From Gamarada debralockiae (Eukaryota > Ascomycota > Leotiomycetes > Helotiales > Hyphodiscaceae): 37,160 nucleotides of DNA. Where the stretch lies: NCBI GenBank assembly GCA_002803225.1, contig NXFV01001654.1, positions 1 through 37,160 on the forward strand, given 5' to 3'. Every line of letters begins with the position of its first letter. Positions within the stretch are counted from its first letter, which is position 1. The notes below the pieces were generated by a model. It was not told the DNA's origin. It made no database searches and saw only the letters and a list, made by a program, of their open reading frames with translations. Position numbers and translations under genes: made by a program. Positions 1 through 11,444 of the stretch are shown here, piece by piece.

Positions 1-1812
1 CTTAATAATCCAATCACATTCTCCTACCCTTTTCGTCTATCACGTGACCATATTGCAAGAAGACGGCCAACCTTTGAGACTTTGGCGGCTTGTGTGAGTG
101 CGGCTGCCGCGACGGGCTGACGAGGCCATCGTGTTCATCATTGCCAAACGCAAATTCGGAAGTTCTGGAGATCGTCCTCGCATGATGGCGTGAAGCTTTG
201 GCGTTATATTGTACTATTAATATCTGGGAGTCCTCAAGTTCGATACGCTACTGGTCACCGCGTAGAAGTGTCAGGCAGCTTTCCTATCCTGCGCAGGCTG
301 GATGGTGATGGAGGGTTCCGGTATGATCTTATGAAGATGCTCGACAATGGCTATCCTAGCCAAGGTCGTAGATGTTTCAATTTCTTTCCCTGCGTATCTT
401 GGGCAAGCTTGCGTTGAATAGTTCGACAGTGTGTGGTGGGGTTTCAACAACAGTAAGCAGCATGCCGGGTCTGCTCTGCACGTTCTGAGAATGATTTTGG
501 ATAATCGAAAAGGTTGGGGGTAAGGTGTCTGAGAAAGTATTCTTCGTCTGCTGATAAAATCAGGGGCTTCTCTTTGAAATGTTCTGGATGGATCAGTCGC
601 AGAGAAGCGGAGACGTGATGATGCGATTAGCAGCCTTCTCTGTCCCATTGAGTGAGCTCTCTAAGCCCTTCCTAGACTCGTCTTGTCAGTCACTCCAAAC
701 GTAGAAAGCCATGGAAAAGAGGCAGACGCATATCTACAAGTAATACTGCCATTCGTGCGAAGGAGCCCAATGACCGCGCACTTCTCCCGTAGACTTCGCA
801 GATGCCATTACATGGCATCTGAACCAACACAAAATTCTCAGTTGGAAGTTATTCTAGGACCCTAGGTTGATTTCACGTCTACATATATGCTTTCCACTCA
901 ATTATGTAGCTGTTCTCTAGCCTGGGCACATAAGGCTTCACATTCCGCATTCGTATTTTCGTGCATAAGGTAAGGCGGACAAGCGTGAGAAGGATTCACA
1001 GGCTCACACCAAGACATTTTCATGTCGCTAGGTACCACAGGATGCGTTTGCATGAATTCGTGGTGTGGGGTTTTGTTTGCATTGACTCAGTGTTGAGTTT
1101 GCACGCAGTGTTGGACAAGGCGGTGGAGACATGTCTCATCACGTTATCCTACAAATTAAAATGTAGCATTCAAACTACCAAGATCATTTTACTCAATGAA
1201 ATGCTTCCAGCAGTCACCTGTGAAAAACCATGCAGTAAGCTAGAAATCCTTCCTCTAGCAGCTCCATTGTCCACGGCGAAGTACAGAACAAGGAATGCAT
1301 CACCGATGCCGGGCGTAGTTCAGCGTAACAAGAGAGTCATTGGATTACAAGTAATTCATAGCAGCAGGAGTTGCATGATATCGGGGCAATTTGTGATCTG
1401 TCAAAAAATAAGGCACTGATGCGGGGAGTTTTAACGCAGAAGCCCTGGGCTTGCACTGTTACAGCTCACGGGGTCACGATTCAAGAGTCAAAGGGAATTT
1501 GATCCTAAGGTCCAAAACTTTCATTACAGCTCTTATCAGTAGACTAGATACAAGAAGTGAAACGATCGTACAGGTTCCAGCATCATCATGCCAACTATCG
1601 GCAGATATAGATGCTTAGCAACCGAGCTTCGTTAACGATAGTCGGGACGACAGCGCTAGCACTTCGTTCACTCTCAAGCGGACTTCACGAAGGCTCCTGC
1701 CACCCGTCATATGAGCCTCAACGAGGTTCACCTCCACCCAGCATTATGGTAAAACCCCACCAGGTGACTCCGATGCCCCCACGCCACAATGATTGCCATG
1801 CGTTGCTAGCAA
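1..1812. other. Intergenic stretch, no gene supported
   Basis: Several open frames of 60-150 codons exist on both strands, but none resembles a known family, none joins to a neighbour through plausible splice sites, and none shows coding-like composition. A TCACGTGA palindrome lies at 40-47 and may belong to a promoter of a gene outside the window. Part of this stretch downstream of 1812 is presumably the 3' flank of the ceramide synthase gene. Confidence 0.5.
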
Positions 1813-3338
1813 TCAAGCTTTCCTCCTTTTTTCCTTCCGATTCGTCATCCCATCCGTGCGAATCTCGGTCGTGGTAGTATTTCCGTTGGCCGGTTGCCCA
1901 TTAACCAGCACCTTGGGCGCGATAGCTTTGTCCACTCCCTGCTTTGCCAACGCCTCCAATCTTTGCTCCTCCGCAAATTCATTATCGTCATTATCGCTCC
2001 GATCATCCTCTGCAACGTTGTAGAAAACAAAGCGGTAGGCGATCCGGAAGATGGCATACAGCCAGAACAAATTTAGGGCTTGCAAACTCGCAAGAAGTGC
2101 AATAGAAATGTAGTTCGAGATCCAGCATTTATATTGTTCGGTTGCCCAATCGAGTTCATAAGGGCCGACGGTCTTGAATTCGTTGAACTCAGACCACAGA
2201 ATTCTTAGGTTGAGATAATGCCGTAAATAACACCATGCGACGATGAAGAAGGCGAAATAGGGGCCGACGAGCGGGTGGTCCAGGTAATTGAGGGTTTTGG
2301 ATGTCTACAAAATTTAGCGGAGAATCTCAAGCTTCCTCCCGCGAATAGACTTACGGCCAGGAAGAAATCACTAATGTCGTGAGTGATAAACACGCCCAAT
2401 CCCATGTATGTGAAGTGGAATCGATAGCTCAATCCAATGAGAGCCAGCGATACAATGTGATGCCCAACGAGTTCCTTGAAATCTTTCCTTGGCTTCTCCA
2501 TTCCTAGCAACAGTACGATAGCTTGCTGAGCCCAGTATGCCGCCTGGAAGAGATAGTAAAACTTGAAGTCGGCTTCGTGCGTTCTGTGTGGGAACCCTTC
2601 ATACATCCCCCTAGTGTTGAAATACCAAACTGGTGTCCGGCTCATCACATACAACCCACAGGGACCAGTGACTCCAAAGTAGATAGCAGTGTACATCTGC
2701 TCCATAAACCTAGACTGCTTCGCTCTGCTCTTCAACCCGCTGCGTTTTGCCAAGGGCCGGAGAAATTTCTGCATGATGAACTCTCGTGTGAACGACAAGA
2801 CCACTATGTAGAACGACACGAATGCAAAGTCCCACGCGCCCTTCCCATATTTTATCGGTGTTCCCGGTGGAGCGCCTGCTTCAGGGGGCAGCTCATAGGA
2901 GAGGAATATGAAGTAGTAGATAGGATTTGAAGGCGTTGGATTAATCGCAAATAGGGAGACGAAAATGCCGAGGATTACTAGAGGGGTCACCCAGGTATGT
3001 TTCAGGGCATATCTTTTCCATTGTTGAAAGAGGGTTCTCGCTTTCCGCCTTTTCGAGAATGGTTTTTTGCGATCTCTATCTGCTTGCGCCTTCTTGATGT
3101 TAGCAGGGTCGATGTGCTGCAGACGCATGCTGCATACCTTGATTGTACCGGGAGACGGCGGTCTCACGTCGAGTGTTGCCAATGCTGGCGAACTCGTATC
3201 CCCAGCTCTAATCTCTCCTCCAAGTCCGCTGGACCTCCTTCGAATTCGTGGTTTGTCGCTACTGTTGGGTCCTGAGAGAGGGCTCAATTTATCGGTGGTG
3301 GTGGTTGAAAGTAGAGGAAATGCCTCCGTGGCAGTCAT
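1813..3338 (-). CDS. Ceramide synthase, Lag1/Lac1 type (TLC domain)
   Basis: Encodes a 491-residue multi-pass ER membrane protein of the TRAM-LAG1-CLN8 family, which N-acylates sphingoid bases with acyl-CoA to make (dihydro)ceramide. One intron is inferred at 2305-2354 (50 nt; GTAAGT donor, TTTTGTAG acceptor); removing it joins FFLA to TSKTLNYLDHP in frame, which restores the conserved Lag-motif end. The Lag1p signature is clear: adjacent histidines at about residues 293-294 (GHHIVSLALIGLSYRFH) followed by THDISDFFLA. The N-terminus (about 110 residues) is Ser/Pro/Arg-rich and cytosolic-looking; the C-terminus is acidic then Lys/Arg-rich and ends in RKEKRRKA, an ER-retention-like basic tail. 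The start is the first ATG of the frame (3336-3338); the frame runs 5 codons further upstream only through a TTG. Ascomycetes usually have two paralogues (LAG1/LAC1-like and BAR1-like); I cannot say which this is. Confidence 0.92.
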
Positions 3339-4931
3339 CGTGGAACCGGTCAAATATACAATCCTGGAAGTAAATCAACAGCTGTTCAACCTCATAGAAT
3401 AGGAGACATGTACCAAGGCTACGGAAAAGATAATAACAAATTTACATAAGAAGGGTGTTCTGCAAGTTCATGAATTCTGACAAGCTTTCTTCCGACGGTC
3501 GGCGAATCGGGACAATTTACGTGATCAGTAAAATGACATTTCTGTTCTTCGACTTAGGGACTCCTTTTTTCCGGCTGCTCTTGCAAAATACCAAGTTTGG
3601 TTGAAAGACCTCTTCAAATTATGGCTTTTTGATTACTACAGCAGAGCGATACCACGGGTTTGATCTATATTTGTCCTTTTCTTACGTCAGATATCCAATT
3701 TCAGCAAAACATGACCTCCCTGAGCGGCACGTGATCCTCTCTAGGAAGAGTTTCCCAGCTGAGGGCGATCTATCGCCTGCTATACCGCGATCAAGAGTAG
3801 AAGAGCTCATTCGTGGCAGAAATTTCAAGGCAGAACAGGCCAATGTCAGATTTGCGAAGGGCAAATGCTCAAACCATGCCTTCCTTTTCTACCAGCCTTT
3901 TCCCTGAAGCTGTCCGAGTGGCAGGCATCCCATGTACCCATTTCCGTTCAGCGTAATCATTAGGAATATTACAAGTTATGAATTGCTAAGTTTAGCGCCA
4001 AGGTTCCGTTGAACAAATGCTTTGATGCTTTCGGAGGGGATGCGCGACACGTGACGAAAGAGTCAAGCTAGCTAGCTGTACATTACACTCGAACGGACTC
4101 TAATGCATTGAGCATGTTTGAGAAAGTCGATGCATCAAAATTCGATTGTACGTTCCATTCAATTCTCATTTTGCTCCTATAAAGCAATTCGTTTCATACA
4201 AGTCATTGCCGCTCTCACCACCACGACCATATGGCCGTTTGGTGACCGAGCCTTCCTTCTGAACCTCTTTACTAAAAGCCAGACTAAATAGAAACACGTC
4301 ATTATTTACTCATGTATTTCAATAGGTGGGTTTCGTCTACTTTTTGGCTTGCTCTATCATAGAGGGAGTTAGACGATTGAAATGACTGCCCTCAGAATTC
4401 GAGACGGCAGGGCGATGGAGCTTTATTTGCCACAAGGATTCTCCAGAAACCCCTCACTGGTCTGAGCGATTGATGTCATACTCATGTTCTAATTAATTCA
4501 ACCATCTTTTCTTCACTGTTTAACATAAAGGAGGTGACTAGATTATTAAAAAGTCGCTGTTAGTATTCAGCCCCTTTGAACCCAATATTAGTCGCGTTAG
4601 AATGATGTATCAGGTTACCATCTGTACAGTAACTTGATACTTTTCCATGTTATCAAAATTTTGGATCTTAACGGATTTTGATCCTCTGTTTCCACCACGA
4701 GCTTTGAGGAGGGTATTAGTAAATGAACTGCGCTTCCGCGTTAGATCTTGTCCGCTTTCTGGGAAAAGACAATGGGAGCAATGGAACTCTTTCCTCTAGT
4801 AAAAGAAAATACCACAAACAATAATTCATAGCGGGAAGCTCCTATTGAAATTCTCCTGAACTTACAATCACTCGTAGTATCTGAGCGATTAAGGAAGAGA
4901 CTTTTGTCAAAACATCTCTCACATATTGTTA
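3339..4931. other. Intergenic stretch, no gene supported
   Basis: It contains the promoter of the ceramide synthase gene at its left end and is visibly AT-rich from about 4090 to 4900. A 92-codon frame at 3629-3907 is not recognisable and has no partner exons. A CCTATAAAG TATA-like string at 4177-4185 has no convincing gene following it. Confidence 0.5.
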
Positions 4932-5918
4932 ATGGTCCGAAGACATTGGGTGTATAGTTCCACTATCGATTTGAACGACCACTCCATCGAAGTCCGCCCA
5001 GCACCAGGCAAGGGACTTGGGGTCTTTGCAGCCAGAGACCTTCCGCGTGGATTTCGAGTAATGGCAGACCAGCCGTTAGTCACTTTCACTGTTGACGACA
5101 AGAAAGATATCACCGAAGAAATGCTCCAACAGGCTCTTTCCGAGCTTACTACGGAACAACGATCTCCGTACCAAAGCCTCCGTTTTATCCTCCGAGAGGG
5201 GCAGAGCCACGACAGGTCCATCCTTCATACCAATCGCTTCGATACCGGAGTCGGGACGTCTGTCCTTTCCAATTCAAGCAGAACCAGCCATTTCTATGTG
5301 CCTAATGCAGTCGTCGATTGGAACCAGAATATCGAACGCCAGACAATCCACCCTGGCCAAGAACGTTCTGAAGAGGGAAGAGTTCACTATCCGTACTGCG
5401 ATCCGTTAGACACGTTGGAGGGCGACAGATGGCAACAGCTGAAGGATGATTGGGATTTTGAGTGCAAATTCACAGCTTGTGAATATCCAACAGACAGTTA
5501 TCGGCGCAGAAAGAGAATAAAAGAATTCGAATACGACCAGGTAATCATGCAGAAAACACGAAATGATTTCATAGAAGTCATCCCGGAGCCCTCCAAATAA
5601 TTCCAGTTCAATTATCCAAAGAAGAACTTGAACGATCCTCTGGAGCTCATCCCGTATACTATTGATGCTCTCGAAAAAGCCCATCTCAATCACTCAAGTC
5701 AATTTAACGATCCTATGGAGCTTGTTGCGGGTCTGGATGATACTTCGGAACACGTCCAGATCAATCACTCAGAGTATTTGATTGATCTCATGAAACTCAT
5801 TTTAGAGCTCATCCAGCTTGAAGAGGAGTTATCGTTTTCCAATCATTGGACATATCGGCATGCTTCTGATATATGCAACGAAAATTCAGACTTTGAACAG
5901 GGTAGGGCATACGACTGA
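4932..5918 (+). pseudogene. Degenerate SET-domain protein gene
   Basis: The frame from ATG 4932 gives a recognisable SET-domain N-terminus (IEVRPAPGKGLGVFAARDLPRG) and the downstream DPLDTLEGDRWQQL and WDFECKFTACEYP post-SET-like region found in fungal SET proteins. Against the family pattern RINHSCxPN, this copy reads RTSHFYVPN, so the catalytic Asn-His-Ser-Cys core is mostly lost; the GEEITISYI strand is replaced by EGRVHYPYC. A TAA at 5598-5600 interrupts the frame, yet the same frame resumes immediately and runs to a TGA at 5916-5918, covering a helical C-terminal part that also fits the family. Between 5628 and 5852 this tail contains three 25-codon degenerate repeats. Substrate of the ancestral enzyme is unknown. 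I call it a pseudogene because motif decay and the stop coincide; an expressed, catalytically dead 222-residue protein ending at 5600 is possible. Confidence 0.75.
5628..5852 (+). repeat. Three tandem 75-nt degenerate repeats in SET relic
   Basis: Three units of exactly 25 codons at 5628-5702, 5703-5777 and 5778-5852. Units one and two share NDPLELI / NDPMELV at the start and LNHSSQ / INHSEY at the end; unit three (LIDLMKLILELIQL..) aligns more weakly and is the part that resembles the normal C-terminus of fungal SET proteins, suggesting that units one and two are duplications of it. Confidence 0.7.
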
Positions 5919-6317
5919 GAGAGAACTCGAATGCAAAATTGCTATGTAGAGATTGGACTCACCGAAGGTGGATAGAGCTAGAGCCCTTGAAAGCAATTGA
6001 ACGATTGGGGATTGAAACAGAGCATCGACAGAGGTTTTCAGCGTGCTTTTGAAGCTGTTTGCAAGATACTAGGCTATTCTAGAGTAGCTAAAGGCTAATT
6101 TGGCTACCTTGCAGTCGCACACGTATACAATGACCAATTTCAACTCTTAGAGAAGCCTTCTACCCAGGAAGAGATCCAAGACATCCCTCCCCTCCGGGAT
6201 CACTATTAATCAAAGATTGAAATGTCCAGATAGAGGTGTTTTCGAGAGCCCTTTCACAAGTTGTTAATCATTTGGTCTTTGAGTAAGTTGAGGTCTCGTA
6301 TTCTAATCAATTCAATG
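5919..6317. other. Intergenic, 3' flank of two convergent genes
   Basis: About 400 bp between the end of the SET relic (+) and the end of the NDUFAF6-like gene (-). I see no gene or RNA here. Confidence 0.5.
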
Positions 6318-7537
6318 TCATATTGCTCTACGAGAGTATCCCCAATATGCTTTCCAAGGCAGTTTCCACTCTCTTGCCCGTAGTTCTGGGTTGAAAATAT
6401 CGAAGTTGTGCTTCTCCAGTCTCTCTAACCACAGTCTCGTGGGAACTCCTTGCATCAATACTCCAAAGCCTCTCTCTAAATCGGATTTTGAGTTGCCCTT
6501 CGACTCGACATATTGATGGCCCTCTTCTCCTTCATGCTCAAACTCGTGGCCGGCATCTTTACCTTGTTGAAGATTCTTCAACATCTCTCTCGCAGTGATT
6601 AAGTGGTCATTTGCTCTGATGGCTACTGTGAAAATAGCATCCTTCAAGCCAGGAGCTTCAGCTCCTTGTCTCAATACCTCTTCCTCCTTGACACCAGCTT
6701 CTGCCATAACATCCAATGGCAAGACCACCGCCCCTTGACGACCCCCAGCACTACCTCCCAGCGCACCTCCAAACGCAGCATTATTGCTATGATGATTCGG
6801 AGGTGGTGGGAAAGCTATTAAAGGCAACCCTCTCAGAACAGCAGCAATGCCCGTGGCTTTCCCAATATGACTCGCCACATGATCTGCCTCCATCGAATGC
6901 AAAGGCAGCGCCGCCAACGTTAAATACAGCAAAGTCGAATATGTATTCTCAGCATATGTTTCCAACGCATCCATACTCGTATAAGGTCGATTATCCATGT
7001 ATTGTTCTCGGGCATTAATGACCTTCATAAACCATCCCTTCATAACACTTGTGCTAATGCCAGGATGCCGCGATTGGAGTGATGCCAGAGCATAGTGGAG
7101 GAGAATTGCTACTGGCTCTTTGGGAGGTGTGTTTGCGAATGTGCGGGTGAGGTTGTCGCGCCAGAATTGCATTCGCAAGGAACCGACTGTTGGGTTGGAG
7201 ACTAGGTCTGGTATTCGGGCAAGCTCTACGTTGAGAGCTCGGATTGAGAGGTAGGCATCTCTGGCGGATGGAGGGATGAAGGTTTGTAAGGTGTAGGACG
7301 GTGAATCGAATTTTCTATTAATGGTCAGCGCCCGAGTTGTGCACGAGGGAACAGAATTTCCAAAACTCACTGGAGAAGATTGGAGCAGTAGGATCGAGCA
7401 GCATTAACATCTGCGTCCGTTATTCGAGAGGCATGTGGTGCTGGTGTGCTATAAGGAGTCGTAGTATATGTACATCTCAAATCGTATCGTAATTTGCTAC
7501 TTCTCTGTAGCCGAACAGCAGTCCGCATAGTATTCAT
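6318..7537 (-). CDS. NDUFAF6-like complex I assembly factor (squalene/phytoene synthase fold)
   Basis: Predicted 387-residue mitochondrial protein. Family members have the squalene/phytoene synthase fold but lack its DxxxD catalytic motifs and act in assembly of respiratory complex I. One 56-nt intron at 7315-7370 (GTGAGT donor, TTAATAG acceptor) joins CSNLLQ to KFDSPSYTLQTFIPPSARDAY in frame. Typical family features follow: AYLSIRALNVELARIPDLVSN, VGSLRMQFWRD, and the GKATGIAAVLRGLPL helix. The N-terminus from ATG 7535-7537 (MNTMRTAVRLQRSSKLRYDL) is rich in Arg/Ser and lacks acidic residues, as expected of a mitochondrial targeting peptide; a second ATG lies three codons in. A low-complexity PPPPNHHSNNAAFGG insertion sits mid-protein. 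It is head-to-head with RAD5 with 202 bp between the start codons. Confidence 0.88.
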
Positions 7538-7739
7538 TAGAAGTACGGTATTACATTAACTAGAGGAGAAAAGAGAGCTGTTGAATTGGTGCATAATTTT
7601 GGAGAAAAATGGTCGAAATCAAACATAGCAAACGTCACGAAATTTTGATGATCACCACTCTACGCGAATCTTCAAGTCGCGTCTACCGCGTTTTCTTCAA
7701 ACCCATCTGAGGCAACGACGAAATGCCAGCAACGAGCTC
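7538..7739. promoter_or_regulatory. Divergent NDUFAF6-like/RAD5 promoter with three ACGCG cores
   Basis: This 202-bp gap must hold the control regions of both genes. Three ACGCG pentamers occur within 30 bp: 7662-7666 on the plus strand (as ACGCGAA), and 7678-7682 and 7687-7691 on the minus strand. ACGCG is the core of the MBF (MluI cell-cycle box) site that drives G1/S genes in yeasts; its use here is inference. Confidence 0.45.
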
Positions 7740-7743
7740 ATGA
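7723..7743 (+). CDS. Six-codon upstream ORF overlapping the RAD5 start
   Basis: An ATG at 7723, with G at -3, opens a six-residue frame (MPATSS) that stops at the TGA of 7741-7743. That TGA overlaps the first in-frame ATG of RAD5 (7740) as ATGA. It would be translated only if the mRNA starts upstream of 7723, which the sequence cannot show. Confidence 0.4.
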   Translation: MPATSS

Positions 7744-10700
7744 ACGTTAAAATGAGTATCCCAGATATGGAGGGGCCTCCCAATAAGAAGCGAAGATTCT
7801 TTACAGAGAAATCGGATATCCTCGATACTTCTTTGGCACACGAGCCGTCTTTGCATGACGAAGTCGACGCGTTCTCCACCGCACTATCAGAGCAAGAAGT
7901 AGAGCATATCAATGGCTCTGCGGAGATGGGATTACAAGATGGGCATGCTGTGCAGGCAGGCCCACCTAAAGATGAAAATGTCATTCCTGGATTCGATCTG
8001 GAGACTTTCGAAAGCTTCGTTGGGGATAAAGTAGCGCCTGATGTGCTCAGCCGACTGCGGGAGGCATCTGGGGACAACATGGAGAGAGCTGTGAATATGT
8101 ACTTTGACGGATCATGGAAGACTGCTGCTGCTACCTCTGGACCATCACAAAAGCACCCAAGCATGACAATCAACGGTTTTGCAAGATCGACCTCAAGTAG
8201 CAAAGCGGAGTCTAGTTCTCCTCGTCGAATCGAAAGTCCACACGCCGTGCTAAGAGGTGCAATGCCAGAGCATCGATACGTGGGTGCGTTTGGAGTAGGT
8301 GCTTGGGCAACAAGGAGTGGCAAGAATTTGATCAAGCACGGAGAACCCGTTCGAATAGAGCGACAGAAGATACAACCACTTAAAGCACCAGTTGGCAAGG
8401 GAAGAGGCAAGCCTGCTGCTGTGCAAGCGCCGAAGCCAGGTAGTGCTGCTGCAAGACGAGTGGACGTTATCGTCCGTTTTACCAATTCAAAGGGCGAAGA
8501 AGTTGGCAGGCTTCCCAGGGATACGGCGAATTGGGTCTCGACACTGATAGACCAGAAGGTCTGCAAATTCGACGGTATATGTGTATACGCTCCGGAAATA
8601 GTCAGGACGAACGATACGATCTTCGTGCAATTACGATGCTCATTACTCAAAACCGCATTTGACAATGGAGGATTCAAGCCACCCGACAATCGAAAAACAG
8701 GAATGTTTGAAGAGAAGGAGACGTCTGAGGAGAAAGAATTGCGCCTTCGACAAGTAGCTCTCGTGAAGTTATTTGAGGAGATCAACCTCTTACCTTCCAA
8801 AACCTCTGCGACGACAGAAAAACATAAGCGTCAAGGCTTACTCCAAGCCGCGGAAGTAGCAGAGCAGTACGAGAGCCAGCAGGCAAAGAAGGAGCCGCCT
8901 GCCGAGAATGGAGGTTCATCTCCGCCATCCGAGGAAGCGGAAGACGGAAAGGAGCTTGAGCAAGACCAACTGGATACTCTCTACAAGAAAGCCCAGTCTT
9001 TTGACTTCAACGCAGAAGCTGCGGAGCCAGCCGATACATTTGCCATGGATTTGCGACATTACCAGAAGCAAGCACTACATTGGATGATGTCCAAAGAGAA
9101 AGATGAGAAGAACGAGAAGCGAGAAGTCTCGATGCATCCTCTCTGGGAAGAATACGCCTGGCCGACAAAAGATATGGACGATAAGGAAGTGCCTCAGATC
9201 GCTGATCAAGAGAAGTTCTACGTCAATCCTTACTCTGGCGAACTTTCTCTGCAGTTTCCAGTGCAGGAGCAAAATTGTCTCGGAGGCATTCTCGCTGATG
9301 AGATGGGTCTTGGCAAAACAATCGAGATGATGAGTTTGATTCATTCTTACAAGTCAGATGTCGCCATGAAAGTTGAGAAAACAGCAAATTCTGGTCTGGC
9401 TTCCGTCAACAGTCTACCTAGGCTACCTGCAAATTCCGTTTCTATCGAACGGGCTCCATGTACGACTCTGGTGGTGGCGCCGATGTCATTGTTGGCTCAA
9501 TGGCAGAGCGAAGCGGAGAATGCTTCCAAGGATGGCACCCTCAAGAGTATGGTATACTATGGAAACGATAAAGCAGCAAATCTTCAGACGATGTGTTGTG
9601 AGGCGAATGCAGCCTCAGCTCCCAATGTCATCATAACAAGTTACGGTGTCGTGCTCTCTGAGTTCAATCAGGTCGCAGCAAAGAACGGAGATCGAGCTGC
9701 CCATGGAGGATTGTTTTCGCTCAACTATTTCCGAGTTATTCTGGACGAAGCCCATCATATCAAGAATCGAAGCTCAAAGACTGCGAAAGCCTGTTATGAG
9801 ATTGCTGCTGAACATCGATGGGTATTGACCGGCACACCAATCGTCAATCGTCTAGAGGATCTATTCAGTCTTGTCCGCTTCCTAAGAGTAGAGCCTTGGA
9901 GCAATTTCTCATTCTGGAAGACATTCATTACAGTGCCATTCGAATCCAAGGATTTCATGCGGGCTCTCGATGTTGTTCAGACAGTGTTGGAGCCTCTCGT
10001 TTTGCGGAGGACCAAAGACATGAAGACACCAACTGGAGAAGCACTGGTCCCACTCCCTCCAAAAACCGTCGATATCGTAAACATTGAGCTCTCGAAGCCA
10101 GAGCGAGAGGTCTACGACCACATCTTCACTCGTGCAAAACGTACATTCGCAGCAAACGTCGAGGCAGGCACTGTCATGAAAGCGTACACCAGCATCTTCG
10201 CCCAGATTCTTCGACTCCGCCAATCCTGTTGTCATCCCATCCTGACCAGAAACCAGAATCTAGTGGCTGATGAAGAAGATGCTGCCGTAGCTGCTGATGC
10301 AGCCAATGGTCTGGCTGATGATATGGATCTTCAATCTCTCATTGAGCGCTTCACAGCAGCTACAGATGACTCGGCGGACGCAAATGCATTTGGGGCTCAT
10401 GTACTCGAACAGATCCGTGACGAAGCAGAGAATGAGTGTCCAATCTGCTCCGAAGAGCCGATGATCGAGCAAACTGTCACAGGATGTTGGCACTCAGCAT
10501 GCAAGAAGTGTCTTCTCGACTACATTACCCATCAGACCGACAAAGGAGATTTACCTCGCTGCTTCAGCTGCAGGGAAGTCATCAACTCTCGAGATATTTT
10601 CGAGGTTGTGAGGGATGATAGCCATCCTGATACCTTTGATGGCAAGCCCAAAATAAGTTTGCAAAGATTAGGGTCCAATTCTTCTGCTAAGATTAGTGCA

Positions 10701-11253
10701 CTACTTACCCATCTCAAGACCTTGAGAAAGGAATTTCCTGGCACCAAATCTGTTGTCTTCAGCCAGTTCACCTCTTTCCTCTCACTTATCGAGCCAGCTC
10801 TAACTCGAGCTTCTATCCCATTTGTCCGGCTTGATGGTTCAATGGCTCAGAGAGCTCGTGCAGCTGTCCTTACTGAGTTCGCTGCGAGCAAGAAGGGTGT
10901 GGTCCTACTGCTGAGTTTGAGAGCCGGAGGAGTAGGGTTGAACTTGACGATGGCGAAAAGAGTCTATATGATGGACCCGTGGTGGAGTTTCGCTGTCGAG
11001 GCTCAAGCCATTGATCGTGTTCATCGAATGGGACAAACAGATGAGGTGAAAGTGTGTAGATTTATCGTGAAGGAAAGTGTGGAGGAGCGAATGTTGAAGA
11101 TTCAAGATCGGAAGAAGTTTATGTAAGTTCCACGTTCTCGAGAGATGCTGAAGTGGTTACTGATGTGATGATAGTGCGAGTTCATTGGGCATGATGAGTG
11201 ACGAGGAGAAAAAGATGCAGCGCATTGAAGATATTAGGGAATTGCTTAGCTGA
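7740..11253 (+). CDS. rad5: DNA repair protein RAD5 (SNF2-type ATPase and RING ubiquitin ligase)
   Basis: A 1153-residue nuclear protein of the Rad5/HLTF family, which promotes template switching at stalled forks and polyubiquitylates PCNA. Domains in order: a UBA/CUE-like helical segment near residues 85-120 (LREASGDNMERAVNMYFDGSW); HIRAN domain from about 178 (RYVGAFGVGAWATRSG); SNF2 ATPase with Walker A GLGKT (Lys526) and DEAH box starting at about Asp669; a C3HC4 RING inserted between helicase lobes (CPIC at about 900 to CFSC at about 944); helicase C lobe with GVGLNL and DRVHRMGQ. One 52-nt intron (11123-11174, GTAAGT/GATAG) near the 3' end restores the terminal FIASSLGMMSDEEKKMQRIEDIRELLS. 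All key motifs are intact. The annotated start is the first ATG (7740), but the ATG at 7752 has the better context (A at -3) and could be the main start. Confidence 0.96.
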
Positions 11254-11444
11254 GCAACGTGTGTATATTACAGCATATTATTGGAGTTCATAGGCATGTG
11301 CATGTGCATAGATTAGGGAAAACGACTCATGGTCTATTAGCTCTGGATTATTTGCAAGTCTCTCGCCATCAAGCCGATAGCATCATACGCATGTAAAGCA
11401 ACGCATGACGGTGTAATCGATAACAATGCAACCAGTAAATTCTC

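Noticed and set aside
3629..3907. 92-codon plus-strand frame
   Set aside because: Unrecognisable, overlapped by an opposite-strand frame and without splice partners.
5569..5615. Possible tiny intron removing the TAA of the SET relic (GTCATC ... TTCCAG)
   Set aside because: Only about 40 nt or less, with no branch-site sequence and a poor donor; motif loss elsewhere in the domain fits decay better.
7697..8800. 367-codon open frame on the minus strand opposite the RAD5 N-terminus
   Set aside because: It mirrors a long conserved coding frame, has no recognisable domain, is Ser/Leu-rich as expected for an antisense frame, and ends outside the RAD5 start without its own promoter signals.
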